DNA from: Anaerolineaceae bacterium
GTDB taxonomy: Bacteria > Chloroflexota > Anaerolineae > Promineifilales > Promineifilaceae
DNA length: 64,000 bases
Direction: 5' to 3'
NCBI GenBank assembly: GCA_002699125.1
Contig: PABI01000078.1
Coordinates: 1-64,000 of the forward strand
Part shown: piece by piece, positions 35,259 to 43,701 of the stretch
How the letters are laid out: each line of letters starts with the position of its first letter
Position numbering within the stretch: the stretch's first letter is position 1
Translations under genes and position numbers: made by a program
Notes under the pieces: model-generated
Databases searched by the model: none
Seen by the model: only the letters and a program-made list of their open reading frames with translations
Told to the model about the DNA's origin: nothing

Positions 35259-36716
35259 TTAGCGCCAGCCAAGTTCTGAACAAAATTGCCGATAGCGTGC
35301 CTTGAGGGAACGGCCGTCTTTCGGCAAAAAATAATCGACATGTGATCCATCACGCAGATCGTTCCAGCCTTGGGTGAGATTGGCAGCCAGCCAGGCAATG
35401 CCTTGTGAGGTTGCCTGCTTAACTTCTGGCCGTAATACCACCCGCTGGGTCAGGTTCGCCAGCCGCTGGCACAAGCCATCCAGCGCTGACAGGCCACCCG
35501 TAATGCGAATCCGCTTCACGCTTTGCCCGGTGTTGCTCATCGCTTCCAAATTGATGGCTATCAAAAACAGAATGCTCTCCACAATGGCCACTGCTTTCTC
35601 CGGCAAGGTGGTGTCACCTGAGCCATTGTCCAAAAAGTACGGATTTTGCTCGCTCCGCCAAAAGGGAGAGCCCAACCCGCCAATGGTGTTGATGAACACC
35701 GGCGGGGTTTTTACTTCATTGAGCCATTGTTCCAAATGGGCGGACAGGTCCGATCCACCCCATTGATCGGCAGCCCACTTGATAGCCGCCCCGGCCCCGT
35801 TGACGGTACCTTCCAGCAGGTAAGTGACGTGCGCGTCACTGCTGTTGGCAATGCTGGCCAGCAGGCTGGGATGGTACATGAGCTGCACGCCGGTGGAGAG
35901 CAGCACAAACGCGCCAGTCCCCACGTTGACAATCAGCGTGCCGTCATCCAGCTTGCCCGGGCCGTGGATGGCGGCGTTTTGGTCGCCGTTTACGGCCGTT
36001 AACGGAATCTTTGTGCCGCGAATGTTGCCAAAGTAAGATTGCGTCGGCTGGCAGTCCGGCAGCAGCTCGCGGGCAATGCCAAATTCGTGCAGCAGTTCCG
36101 AAGACCATTGGTGCTTCTGCAAATCCATCAGCTGCGTGCGCGACGCGTTAACGTGATCGACTATGCTGGGCTGCCCCTCGACCAGATTGGCGATGACATA
36201 CGCGGCCAGGGGGCCAAAGATGAGCTGCTTGTTTTGCAACGGCCGTTCCAGTTCCGGGCAGTTATCCAACATCCAGCGCAGCTTGCTGGCCCCATAATGA
36301 GGCGACAAAAAGAGGCCGCTCTTCTTTTTGATGGCCACGCCTTTGCTGGCCAATGGCAGCAAATATTCAGCGGCGCGGCGGTCTTGCCAGCTAAACACGG
36401 GGGTCAATGGCTCACCTGTGGTCCGGTTCCAGGCCACAATGCTGGAGCGCTGGCTGGCCAGCCCGGCGCAGGCGATGCCCCGCTGCTGCACGATGGGCTC
36501 GGTCAATACCTGCTGCATGACCTGGTGAACGGCCGTTCTGATTTCCAACGGATCCTGCTCGATTTTGCTGCTGCTAAGCTGGTTCAGGGCAATCGGCTCA
36601 TCGGCAAACGCCAGCGCATTCCCGGCAAAATCATAAGCCGAGGCGCGTACGCTCAACGTGCCCACATCTAATGCCAATATCAACTTGTCCGTTTGCTGCG
36701 TGCCTGAAACCGTCAT
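35259..36716 (-). CDS. FGGY-family kinase, glycerol-kinase-like
   Basis: 485 residues from the ATG at 36716, two actin-like ATPase domains. LALDVGTLSVRA is the first phosphate loop; SWQDRRA, LFLSPHYGASKLRWMLDN and VNGDQNAAIHG match glycerol-kinase landmarks, and VNVGTGAF the second phosphate loop. It should phosphorylate glycerol or a similar polyol in the cytosol. It is the first gene of the uptake operon, divergent from the SorC regulator, which suggests substrate-induced expression. Erythritol or another polyol cannot be excluded. Confidence 0.87.
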   Translation of the reverse strand: MTVSGTQQTDKLILALDVGTLSVRASAYDFAGNALAFADEPIALNQLSSSKIEQDPLEIRTAVHQVMQQVLTEPIVQQRGIACAGLASQRSSIVAWNRTTGEPLTPVFSWQDRRAAEYLLPLASKGVAIKKKSGLFLSPHYGASKLRWMLDNCPELERPLQNKQLIFGPLAAYVIANLVEGQPSIVDHVNASRTQLMDLQKHQWSSELLHEFGIARELLPDCQPTQSYFGNIRGTKIPLTAVNGDQNAAIHGPGKLDDGTLIVNVGTGAFVLLSTGVQLMYHPSLLASIANSSDAHVTYLLEGTVNGAGAAIKWAADQWGGSDLSAHLEQWLNEVKTPPVFINTIGGLGSPFWRSEQNPYFLDNGSGDTTLPEKAVAIVESILFLIAINLEAMSNTGQSVKRIRITGGLSALDGLCQRLANLTQRVVLRPEVKQATSQGIAWLAANLTQGWNDLRDGSHVDYFLPKDGRSLKARYRQFCSELGWR

Positions 36717-36812
36717 GCAAAATACCGTGCCAGGGAACTGTTTGGGTTTCTCTTCCAGTCGCCTCTTTATTACCAACAACCTGCTGCCATTGCAAGAAAT
36801 ATCACAGCAGTT

Positions 36813-36844
36813 GCACAAATTTGCAGAACATCGCAAAATTGTGC
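36813..36844. promoter_or_regulatory. Operator candidate for the SorC regulator
   Basis: 32-bp inverted repeat GCACAAATTTGC-AGAACATC-GCAAAATTGTGC with one mismatch between arms. It lies midway in the divergent region between the kinase start (36716) and the regulator start (36977). Confidence 0.65.
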
Positions 36845-36976
36845 TGTAAATCTGTGCAAACGAATGGCGCTACTGAAAAAACTACAGATTTCGCAGATTA
36901 CACAGATTTTTTCTCTGGATTTCTCTGCGACTCCGCGCCTCTGCGTTGGCTTTTTTCAGTGGACTCGCGAATAATT

Positions 36977-37939
36977 ATGGATGCTAAACAAAAACAGCTA
37001 GAAAACGCCCTGCACGCAGCGCAAATGTATTATTACCAAAACCTGCCCATGAAAACGATTGCCGCCGAATTGCAGGTGTCCCACTCGACCATTTCCAGGC
37101 TGTTGAGCTGGGCCAGGGACCAGGGACTGATCGAAATTCGCATCAACGATATTCGCGGGCGGGCCGATTCGCTGGAAGAATCGATCAAGCTGCATTACAA
37201 AATTCAGAGCGCGCAAATTGTGCCCGTGCCGGAAGTTGCCGGGGAGCAGGCCTGGCAGGAGCGCGTCGCCCGAGTTGCCGCCAGCCATCTCAACCAATTC
37301 ATAGAATCCGGCATGATTTTGGGGGTTGCCTGGGGTGGCACGATCAATCGCATTGCCGCCAATCTCACGCCAAAGTCGTTGGTGGGCGTGCAGGTGGTGC
37401 AGCTCAACGGCGGCGAAATTGTTTCCAATCCCAGCGTCAACCACGCGGGTTGGCTTGTGTCGCAGTTTGCCAATAATTATGAAGCCAAAGCCCACCTCTT
37501 CCCCGTCCCTACCTTTTTTGACTACCCGGAAACCAAACAGGCGCTGTGGCGCGAGCGTAGCATTCAGCAAATTTTACAGCTGCACGAGCAGGCCGATATT
37601 TTGCTGTACACCATCGGTTCACCGCGGGGGCAGCTGATGAGCGCTACCTACATGGGCAACTATTTGCAGGAAAAAGATTTTGTGGAGATGGAGCGGGAAG
37701 GGGTGGTGGGGGATATTGCCAATATCATGATCCGGCAGGATGGCAGCTACAAGGGGATTCCGCTAAACGAGCGCGCCTGTGGGCCTAAATTGGAGCTGTT
37801 CCGCAAGGTCGGCCGTTCGATCTGTGTGGTGTCGGGGTACAATAAGCTGGCCGGGCTGCGGGCGGCGCTGGCCGGTGGCTACGTGACCGATCTCATCCTG
37901 GATGAGCCGACGGCGCACAAGCTGGTTGCGTCCATTTGA
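36977..37939 (+). CDS. SorC-family transcriptional regulator
   Basis: 320 residues. The N-terminal helix-turn-helix reads PMKTIAAELQVSHSTISRLLSWARDQGLIEIRI, followed by a sugar-phosphate binding domain with GVAWGGTINRIA and the C-terminal AALAGGYVTDLILDE, all typical of SorC/DeoR-like effector domains. Such proteins are tetrameric and respond to a phosphorylated sugar or polyol. It is transcribed away from the kinase-transporter operon, so glycerol-3-phosphate or a relative is a reasonable inducer. The ORF upstream of the ATG at 36977 only reads through a dispersed repeat. Confidence 0.9.
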   Translation: MDAKQKQLENALHAAQMYYYQNLPMKTIAAELQVSHSTISRLLSWARDQGLIEIRINDIRGRADSLEESIKLHYKIQSAQIVPVPEVAGEQAWQERVARVAASHLNQFIESGMILGVAWGGTINRIAANLTPKSLVGVQVVQLNGGEIVSNPSVNHAGWLVSQFANNYEAKAHLFPVPTFFDYPETKQALWRERSIQQILQLHEQADILLYTIGSPRGQLMSATYMGNYLQEKDFVEMEREGVVGDIANIMIRQDGSYKGIPLNERACGPKLELFRKVGRSICVVSGYNKLAGLRAALAGGYVTDLILDEPTAHKLVASI

Positions 37940-37943
37940 CACC

Positions 37944-38004
37944 AGGACTGGCAGTCCTTAACTGTTACTTGCCACGCCGTCAAAAGATCAGGACTGCCAG
38001 TCCT
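37944..38004. repeat. Paired AGGACTG(G/C)CAGTCCT palindromes
   Basis: Two 15-bp near-palindromes, inverted copies of each other, 31 nt apart, between the convergent SorC and sigma-factor genes. They can form one long stem and may serve as a bidirectional transcription end. Confidence 0.7.
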
Positions 38005-38006
38005 CT

Positions 38007-38864
38007 CTACGCGGAGAGGTGGCGTAATTTGTCCGGGTTGATAACGCTGTAGATGTTTTGGATACGGCCGTTCCCCACATCCATCGTCATTACCCCATAC
38101 AGCTCTTCGGCGACGTAAATAAACAGCGCCGGCTGCCCGTTGGCCTGCCCAATCTGCACCGAGGAATCCGCCGGAGCCTGGCGCGTGATGCCCAGCATGA
38201 ACTGCGCCACTTTTTCTGCCCCGATAATCGGTTTGCGCGCCGCGTGGACCTTGCCGCCGCCGTCGGAATATTCCACCACGTCCTCAGCGAGTAAAGTCAT
38301 CAGGCCGGACATGTCGCCATTGGTACACGCCTGCATAAACTCATTGAGCAGCGCCGTCTGGTCTGTGGAGGATGGCTCGAAGCGGGGCCGTCGCGCCTGG
38401 ATGTGCTGCCGGGCGCGGCTGACAATCTGGCGCACGTTGGCCTCGTTTTTGCCGATGATTTCGGCTACTTCGGTATACTCATAGGCAAACACCTCGCGCA
38501 GCAAAAATGCGGCTCGCTCGGTTGGCGTCAGGCTTTCCAGCAAAACCAGAAAGGCGGTAGAAAGAGAATCAGACAAGGCAGTCATTCCTTCGGCGCTGGG
38601 GCCGGTTTCCGTCACCAGGGGCTCCGGCAGCCAGGGACCAACGTACGTTTCCCGCTGGACCCTGGCCGAGCGCAGGTGATCGATGCACAGCCGGGTGACA
38701 ATCGTGGCCAAGTATGATTTGGGTGAATTCACCTCGGCCTGATCAACCTTGCGCCAGTGTAAAAACGTCTCCTGCACCATATCTTCCGCATCCATGACGC
38801 TGCCCAACATGCGGTAGGCGATGCTGAAAACGTAGGCGCGGTATTCGGTGAAGGTGTCTGTCAT
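38007..38864 (-). CDS. ECF41-group sigma factor (SigJ-like)
   Basis: 285 residues. Sigma region 2 shows YRMLGSVMDAEDMVQETF, region 4 the LTPTERAAFLLREVFAYEYTEVAEIIGKN helix-turn-helix. A SnoaL-like C-terminal domain follows and ends in NPDKLRHL. The linker WLPEPL and the NPDKL motif define group ECF41, where the fused domain controls activity in place of an anti-sigma factor. The FAD oxidoreductase gene upstream on the same strand carries an exact ECF41-type promoter, so the pair is probably autoregulated. Confidence 0.92.
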   Translation of the reverse strand: MTDTFTEYRAYVFSIAYRMLGSVMDAEDMVQETFLHWRKVDQAEVNSPKSYLATIVTRLCIDHLRSARVQRETYVGPWLPEPLVTETGPSAEGMTALSDSLSTAFLVLLESLTPTERAAFLLREVFAYEYTEVAEIIGKNEANVRQIVSRARQHIQARRPRFEPSSTDQTALLNEFMQACTNGDMSGLMTLLAEDVVEYSDGGGKVHAARKPIIGAEKVAQFMLGITRQAPADSSVQIGQANGQPALFIYVAEELYGVMTMDVGNGRIQNIYSVINPDKLRHLSA

Positions 38865-38872
38865 AACGGTAT

Positions 38873-38945
38873 TCGGTATTCGGTGGTCGGTAATCGGTAA
38901 GCCGTGAATGGTTCACCGATAACGGATTACGGATTACCGATTACG
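38873..38945. repeat. CGGTAATCGGTAA / TTACCGATTACGG repeat
   Basis: Short repeated units of GGTATTCGGT, TCGGTAATCGGTAA and their complement GGATTACCGATTACGG, forming an inverted repeat between the sigma factor and the oxidoreductase. Related sequence at 60558-60600. Confidence 0.7.
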
Positions 38946-40240
38946 GACAACCGCTCACGGGTCAGCTGTGGTGACTCAGCCAAAATCCTCCGGGCGGCTT
39001 CGCGGGCGCTGGTGAAGCTGGCTTCGGCCAGCCAGCCGGTGGGGCCAATCCAGTCCCCAGCCAGGAAGATGCGGTTGGTCAGGGCGACATCGGGACGGCC
39101 GTTCAAACCACCTTCAACCGCCAGCGGCGTGCGGTTAGCCACGACCATGTTAGGCAAAAAGCGTTGGTGCACCAGGTGCTGCCGCCAGCCGGGCTGCATC
39201 ATTTCCAGCAGATTTTCCAGCGAGCCGCGAAAATCGCTTCCATTTTCCTCGGGACTGAGGTAACGTGCCACCTGAATCAGGGCTCCGCCTTCAGGGGCCA
39301 GTTTGGCCACGGCCGAATGCACGGAAAGATAGGTCGGTTCGTCCACGCCCAGCGCCAGCACATTCTCAGGCTGGGGCAAATGGTTGAGGGCCACATCCAG
39401 TGTGGCGGCGCGGACGGGCACGGCCGTTTCCGCCTGTTCCTCCAATAATTCGCTGGGATAGAGGGAGGCGGCCGTTTTGGGGTCCACCGCCAGCAGGACG
39501 GTGCCGGCGATTAGGGATGACGCATCGTCGAGAATGATCTCAACGTGGAGATCGGTTTCGTGAACGGCCGTTACCCGCACACCGGTTTCCAGGATCACCC
39601 CTCCCTCTTCAGCCCGCCGACGCAGGCCATCAACCAGCACCTGCCAGCCACCATCGACATACAGCACCGGCTTGCTCAGCGACATCTGGAAGATGCGCAA
39701 AAACAGGCTGGCGCTCATAAGCTCGGGGGCGTTGATGTAGGTGGTGATGCGGCTGATGGTGTGCAGCAGGTCTTGCAGCGCCACAGAACTCGTTTGCGCC
39801 GCCACCCATTCTTGCCAGGAAGTGTGATCGGCCGTTTCCGGCCTGGTGCGCACCAAACGGGTCATGAGTTGGGTCAGCGCCAGCTTTTCACGCCAGGTGA
39901 GCAGCGGCGTTTTCAGGATGGTGCCGGGGGTGACGGGCAGCGGGTAAAGCTGCCCGGCCTTGTCTAGCAGCGTGCGCTGCACGTCTGGATTGCCGCTGGT
40001 GAAGGGCACGTTCAGTTCGGCCAGGATTTTGAGGGCTTCGCCGTTGCCGTTAAGCGCGTGCGGCCCCAGGTTAAAGTGGAAGCCGTCACGCGTTTGGGTG
40101 GTGGCCCGCCCCCCCAAATGGGCTGATTTTTCCAAAATTATCACTTGCCGACCGGCGCGGGCCAGGTAAACGGCCGTTGTCAATCCGGCCAATCCACCAC
40201 CAATGATAATTACGTCGTGTGGTTTGTGTCTGTTTAACAT
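38927..40240 (-). CDS. FAD-dependent oxidoreductase, phytoene-desaturase-like
   Basis: 437 residues. N-terminal dinucleotide fold IIIGGGLAGLTTAVYLARAGRQVIILEK, then GGRATTQTRDGFHFNLGPHAL as in amine oxidase/phytoene desaturase-like flavoproteins, and a C-terminal FAD segment RIFLAGDWIGPTGWLAEASFTSAREAA. AAGGAG lies 7 nt before the ATG. ECF41 sigma genes are commonly adjacent to carboxymuconolactone decarboxylase, oxidoreductase or epimerase genes, and this is that partner. Substrate unknown. Confidence 0.88.
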   Translation of the reverse strand: MLNRHKPHDVIIIGGGLAGLTTAVYLARAGRQVIILEKSAHLGGRATTQTRDGFHFNLGPHALNGNGEALKILAELNVPFTSGNPDVQRTLLDKAGQLYPLPVTPGTILKTPLLTWREKLALTQLMTRLVRTRPETADHTSWQEWVAAQTSSVALQDLLHTISRITTYINAPELMSASLFLRIFQMSLSKPVLYVDGGWQVLVDGLRRRAEEGGVILETGVRVTAVHETDLHVEIILDDASSLIAGTVLLAVDPKTAASLYPSELLEEQAETAVPVRAATLDVALNHLPQPENVLALGVDEPTYLSVHSAVAKLAPEGGALIQVARYLSPEENGSDFRGSLENLLEMMQPGWRQHLVHQRFLPNMVVANRTPLAVEGGLNGRPDVALTNRIFLAGDWIGPTGWLAEASFTSAREAARRILAESPQLTRERLSVIGNP

Positions 40241-40306
40241 GCGTCTACTCCTTGTGTCTACAAATTCATAGGCAGACAGGTCTGATCATCTGCCTTTATA
40301 ACTGTA

Positions 40307-40333
40307 GACGGGAGAGACGGCCGTTTTGTGACA
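40307..40333 (-). promoter_or_regulatory. ECF41-type promoter
   Basis: Read on the minus strand: TGTCACA, 16 nt, CGTC, identical to the consensus reported for ECF41 sigma factors. It lies 67-93 nt upstream of the oxidoreductase start. The spacer contains an ACGGCCGT. Confidence 0.8.
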
Positions 40334-40455
40334 GGGAATGAAAATTGGTTGGATTTTTGGGGGATGCGTGAGGCGTGATGAGGCGTTTTTGAGGAACTAC
40401 TTTATTTACGCGCTAAGCATGTTAAAATGAAGCAAATCGGCTTAAGGAGGTTAAG

Positions 40456-40653
40456 ATGACAACCGTAATCATTGATGATGAACTCATTCGAGAAGTACAG
40501 CGGGTAGGCCAGCACCAAACCGAACAAGAAGCTGTAGATGAAGCTTTGCATGAATATATTGCTCGTCGGAAACAATTACAGATTCTAGAGCTGTTTGGCA
40601 CCATCGAATACGAAAAAGAGTATGACTACAAGGCCCAACGCAGCCGCGCATGA
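40456..40653 (+). CDS. vapB: VapB-like antitoxin
   Basis: 65 residues: a short ribbon-helix-helix-like N-terminus (TTVIIDDELIREVQRVG, then TEQEAVDEALHEYIAR) and an acidic C-terminal tail for toxin binding. AAGGAGG is 6-7 nt before the ATG. Its stop overlaps the vapC start by 4 nt, the usual antitoxin-first layout. Confidence 0.88.
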   Translation: MTTVIIDDELIREVQRVGQHQTEQEAVDEALHEYIARRKQLQILELFGTIEYEKEYDYKAQRSRA

Positions 40654-41063
40654 ATGTACTCGTTGATACCTCTATCTGGTCGTTGGCCCTGCGCCGAAGA
40701 CAGCCTTCAGATGATGATCCATTTGTCGCTGAATTTAAGGAGCTGCTTGGAGAACTTCAGGTGGCAATTATTGGCCCAATCCGTCAGGAAATTTTGTCGG
40801 GCATCAAAGAACAACCTCAGTTCGAAAAGCTGCGCGAGCGTTTACAAGCTTTCACTGATTTGCCTCTACTTCAAGCTGATTATGAACGGGCCGCTGAATT
40901 TTTTAATCGCTGCCGCAGCCAGGGAGTACAAGGTTCCAATACGGATTTTTTAATTTGTGCCGTAGCCGAACGGTATGATCTGGCCATTTTCACAACCGAC
41001 AATGATTTTCTGCACTTTGCCCAACATATACCGATTTCTTTGTACACTCCCTCAAGAAGTTGA
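40650..41063 (+). CDS. vapC: VapC-like PIN-domain toxin
   Basis: 137 residues of the PIN endoribonuclease fold. Acidic metal ligands are visible at Asp6 (LVDTSIW), Glu in IRQEIL, Asp in SNTDFLICA and Asp in TTDNDF. VapC toxins cleave specific tRNA or rRNA when the antitoxin is degraded. Complete and apparently intact. Confidence 0.9.
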   Translation: MNVLVDTSIWSLALRRRQPSDDDPFVAEFKELLGELQVAIIGPIRQEILSGIKEQPQFEKLRERLQAFTDLPLLQADYERAAEFFNRCRSQGVQGSNTDFLICAVAERYDLAIFTTDNDFLHFAQHIPISLYTPSRS

Positions 41064-41078
41064 TAACCAAAACGGCCG

Positions 41079-41149
41079 TTTCCCACACAACTTCTGCCAG
41101 CGATACGGCAGTTCCTCTCCAAACCATTTCCGTCACCCAACACCAGCAC
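41079..41149. repeat. 71-bp direct repeat, left of HDAC gene
   Basis: Begins TTTCCCACACAACTT and ends CACCCAACACCAGCAC. A copy of the same length at 42142-42212 lies right of the HDAC gene in the same orientation. Confidence 0.75.
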
Positions 41150-41221
41150 AACGCGTAGAAAATCTGATAATAGGAGCACCATAGAGGCGCGTGGGGTGCT
41201 CGGCAGCGGCCAGACGAACCT

Positions 41222-42130
41222 ATGAAGATATTCACCTATGACGACATCACCTTCCCCCTGCCCGCAGGACACCGGTTCCCGGTCGAAAAGTACAGCCTGC
41301 TGCGCCGGCGCATAACCCTTGATAATGGGTTGGCCGGTACCGAACTACGCAGGCCTTCGCCAGCAACCGTACCCCAATTACGCCGGGCCCACACGGCCGA
41401 ATACGTTGAACGCGTTTTGAACGGCCGTCTCTCCCCCGGTGAAATCCGTCGCATCGGCCTGCCCTGGTCGCCGGAACTGGTGGGGCGGGTACGCCATTCG
41501 GTGGGGGCGACGACGGCCGTTTGCCGGTTCGCGCTGCGGGAGGGTATTGCCCTTTCCTTAGGCGGCGGCACCCATCACGCCTGCCGCGACGAGGGGCAGG
41601 GTTTTTGTGTGTTTAATGACGTGATGGTGGCGCTGCGGGTGATGCAGGCCGAGGGGCGCCTTCGTCGGGCTCTGGTTGTGGACTGCGACGTCCATCAAGG
41701 CAACGGTACGGCCGAAATTGCCAGCAACGACGATTCGATATTCACCTTCTCCATTCACGCCGAAAAAAACTTCCCCTATCGCAAGATTCCCAGCGACCTG
41801 GACATCAGCCTGCCGGACAAGACCGGCGATGACGCATACCTGGCCGCGCTCCGCGGCGGGCTGGAGCAAGCGCTGGCAGCGGCGCAAGCTGATCTGGTGG
41901 TCTATCTGGCCGGTGCCGACGTCTATGAGCGGGATCGGCTGGGGCGGCTGGCCCTGACCAAAGCCGGCATCGCGGCGCGCGACCGCTTCGTGCTGGGGTC
42001 GTGCCGGCAGGCCAATTTGCCCGTCGCCATAACAATGGCCGGCGGTTACGGCATTGATATTCATGAAACGGTCGATATCCAGTTCCAAACGGTGCAGATT
42101 GCGCTGGAGGGGTATTTTCACGCCAGGTAG
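41222..42130 (+). CDS. Class IV histone-deacetylase-family hydrolase
   Basis: 302 residues of the arginase/deacetylase fold. GGGTHHA gives the catalytic His pair, DCDVHQGNG the Zn-binding Asp and His, GADVYERD the second Zn Asp, and MAGGYG the oxyanion loop. The overall pattern is that of the HDAC11-like class IV group, whose bacterial members deacylate lysines or small molecules such as acetylated polyamines. No linked acetyltransferase. The gene lies alone between two direct repeats, suggesting it moved in as a unit. Confidence 0.9.
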   Translation: MKIFTYDDITFPLPAGHRFPVEKYSLLRRRITLDNGLAGTELRRPSPATVPQLRRAHTAEYVERVLNGRLSPGEIRRIGLPWSPELVGRVRHSVGATTAVCRFALREGIALSLGGGTHHACRDEGQGFCVFNDVMVALRVMQAEGRLRRALVVDCDVHQGNGTAEIASNDDSIFTFSIHAEKNFPYRKIPSDLDISLPDKTGDDAYLAALRGGLEQALAAAQADLVVYLAGADVYERDRLGRLALTKAGIAARDRFVLGSCRQANLPVAITMAGGYGIDIHETVDIQFQTVQIALEGYFHAR

Positions 42131-42141
42131 GCGCTAACTAC

Positions 42142-42212
42142 TTTCCCACACAACTTTTGCTGGGGAGACGGCCGTTCCTCCCCAAACTATTTCCATTACC
42201 CAACACCAGCAC
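42142..42212. repeat. 71-bp direct repeat, right of HDAC gene
   Basis: Partner of 41079-41149, same orientation, about 80 percent identical by eye; here the middle contains ACGGCCGT where the left copy has ACGGCAGT. Confidence 0.75.
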
Positions 42213-42248
42213 GTTCAGCCTGGAAGAGTGTGCCACAACCGATTCATT

Positions 42249-43367
42249 CTACTTATCCGTCAAGAAACGCAAGGCAATTAGTTGACGTCCATCCCCAAGG
42301 TATACTAGGACAATATTATCACTTGCTGTTACAAGATATTCGTAATGACCAGAACCTGACCGGATTCCACTTGGCTCGAAATGTAGGGTGCCTAGAGTTT
42401 CCCCTGTTCGAATGTCAACGGCCATTAACTGAGCATCTAAAGCGAGATCCTGTCCCCAAACACCTTCTTCTAACTTTATAAAATACACGACCCCGTTACT
42501 AACAGCTATATTACTAATTACTCGTCTTTGATTCCACAATGTTTCGCCAGTGTTTCCATCTAAAGCAGCAGCCCCGCCTAACTCTCCGCTAACTGCGTTG
42601 CCAATTAATATCAGTTCATCTTCGAAAACAAATTGTGGGAAACTGGGGAGGTCATGGTCCCAAACTATTTCTCCACTCTCTATATTTACGCTGCGTAAAA
42701 CCGGACCTGCATCATAAGTTCGTAGATACTGGATTTCTTCTCTAGCAGATAATAAGTCTTGTTGTTGAGGCCCATCTATTTTTTGACCTGTATCAGTGTT
42801 GACATGATAGAGTCCTGGGCCAGCATCAATGACCAACATATTTTCAACAATTCTATTGATGGATACGCCCCATGAGCCGGCAAATTGCTGCCTCCAGACT
42901 TCCTCAAATGATTCGATATCATAAGCTATAATTTGCGCTGCTCCCCATAATTGCGTTGGCCCAGCGATTTTCTGTGTGGCAGATTGACTTATATAAATAT
43001 GTTTCGAGTTAAGCCCCTCAAGCGTCTGAAATTTTCGCAACATTTGTTGCCATTCGATTCCACCAGTAAGCAAGTCTAAACTAACTAAAAACTCGGGGCT
43101 ATTGTTCTCCAAACTACCTGAGAAGTACACATTGTTTTCTGTGCTTATCAAGCAAGATTTACATCTAATAAAAGCCGCTAAACTCCACAGCTTTTCAAAT
43201 TGAGAATTAATAGGAACGTTATGACTTAGTGAGGCAGATTTCCATTGACGTATACTAGTTCGGTAAGTAAACCACTCAACCATTGGCGAGATACAGGCGA
43301 CCACTATTGTGAGTAAAAATACGGCAAGCAAAAGCAATCGCCCTTTGCGAGAAAAGATTTGAGGCAT
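42249..43367 (-). CDS. PQQ-like beta-propeller lipoprotein
   Basis: About 372 residues from the ATG at 43367. The N-terminus has a hydrophobic stretch ending VVAC, a plausible lipobox. The rest is a set of blades with the PQQ-binding-like pattern, for example TGGIEWQQML, ESGEIVWDHDLP and AALDGNTGETLWNQR. Such proteins are outer-surface scaffolds or sensors. The long ORF upstream of this ATG reads through dispersed repeat copy 3. Base use is more AT-rich than in neighbouring genes, which may mean recent acquisition. Confidence 0.8.
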   Translation of the reverse strand: MPQIFSRKGRLLLLAVFLLTIVVACISPMVEWFTYRTSIRQWKSASLSHNVPINSQFEKLWSLAAFIRCKSCLISTENNVYFSGSLENNSPEFLVSLDLLTGGIEWQQMLRKFQTLEGLNSKHIYISQSATQKIAGPTQLWGAAQIIAYDIESFEEVWRQQFAGSWGVSINRIVENMLVIDAGPGLYHVNTDTGQKIDGPQQQDLLSAREEIQYLRTYDAGPVLRSVNIESGEIVWDHDLPSFPQFVFEDELILIGNAVSGELGGAAALDGNTGETLWNQRRVISNIAVSNGVVYFIKLEEGVWGQDLALDAQLMAVDIRTGETLGTLHFEPSGIRSGSGHYEYLVTASDNIVLVYLGDGRQLIALRFLTDK

Positions 43368-43701
43368 AGTCAACACTCCTGACGCGTCCCTGCTGTGGTG
43401 CGGTCTTCGGCCAACTTGAAATCCTACCTGGCTGCGGCATGGCGTCCCGCCACGCCGCTTACACTGCAATATTGTACTCTTGAATTTTAGCATAAGGTTG
43501 TCGGCTACGGCCGTTTCCCCAACCCCATCCACAAATTCCACAAACTGACACGAACGGGAACGGCCGCTTGTCATTCCCGCGCAGGCGGGAATCCATTAGA
43601 TTTGTACCGTTCACCTCTGGATGCCTGCCTTCGCAGGCATGACAGTTGATGTTTTACGGCCGTTAAAAACTCACCATTCCCCACCCACAATTCACAATTC
43701 A
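43368..43701. other. Intergenic, repeat-rich
   Basis: 334 bp. Holds dispersed repeat copy 3 (43396-43520) and a hairpin region 43571-43642 of the form GTCATTCCCGCGCAGGCGGGAAT ... CCTTCGCAGGCATGAC that resembles other chromosomal inverted repeats. Four ACGGCCGT or near variants occur. No gene seen. Confidence 0.6.
43396..43520. repeat. Dispersed repeat block, copy 3
   Basis: Matches 395-565 and 1375-1555 over TCTTCGGCCAAC to CGGCCGTTT, again just upstream of a minus-strand gene. The frame that is open in copy 1 is broken here by a TAG. Confidence 0.75.

Noticed and set aside
36039-36671. 210-codon plus-strand ORF opposite the kinase
   Set aside because: Antisense shadow of a well-conserved FGGY kinase.
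36671-36976. N-terminal extension of the SorC regulator
   Set aside because: The frame reads through a dispersed CGCAGATTACACAGA repeat and the operator; the regulator family starts at the ATG at 36977.
43368-43574. N-terminal extension of the PQQ-propeller lipoprotein
   Set aside because: It lies on dispersed repeat copy 3 and would bury the signal peptide inside the protein.
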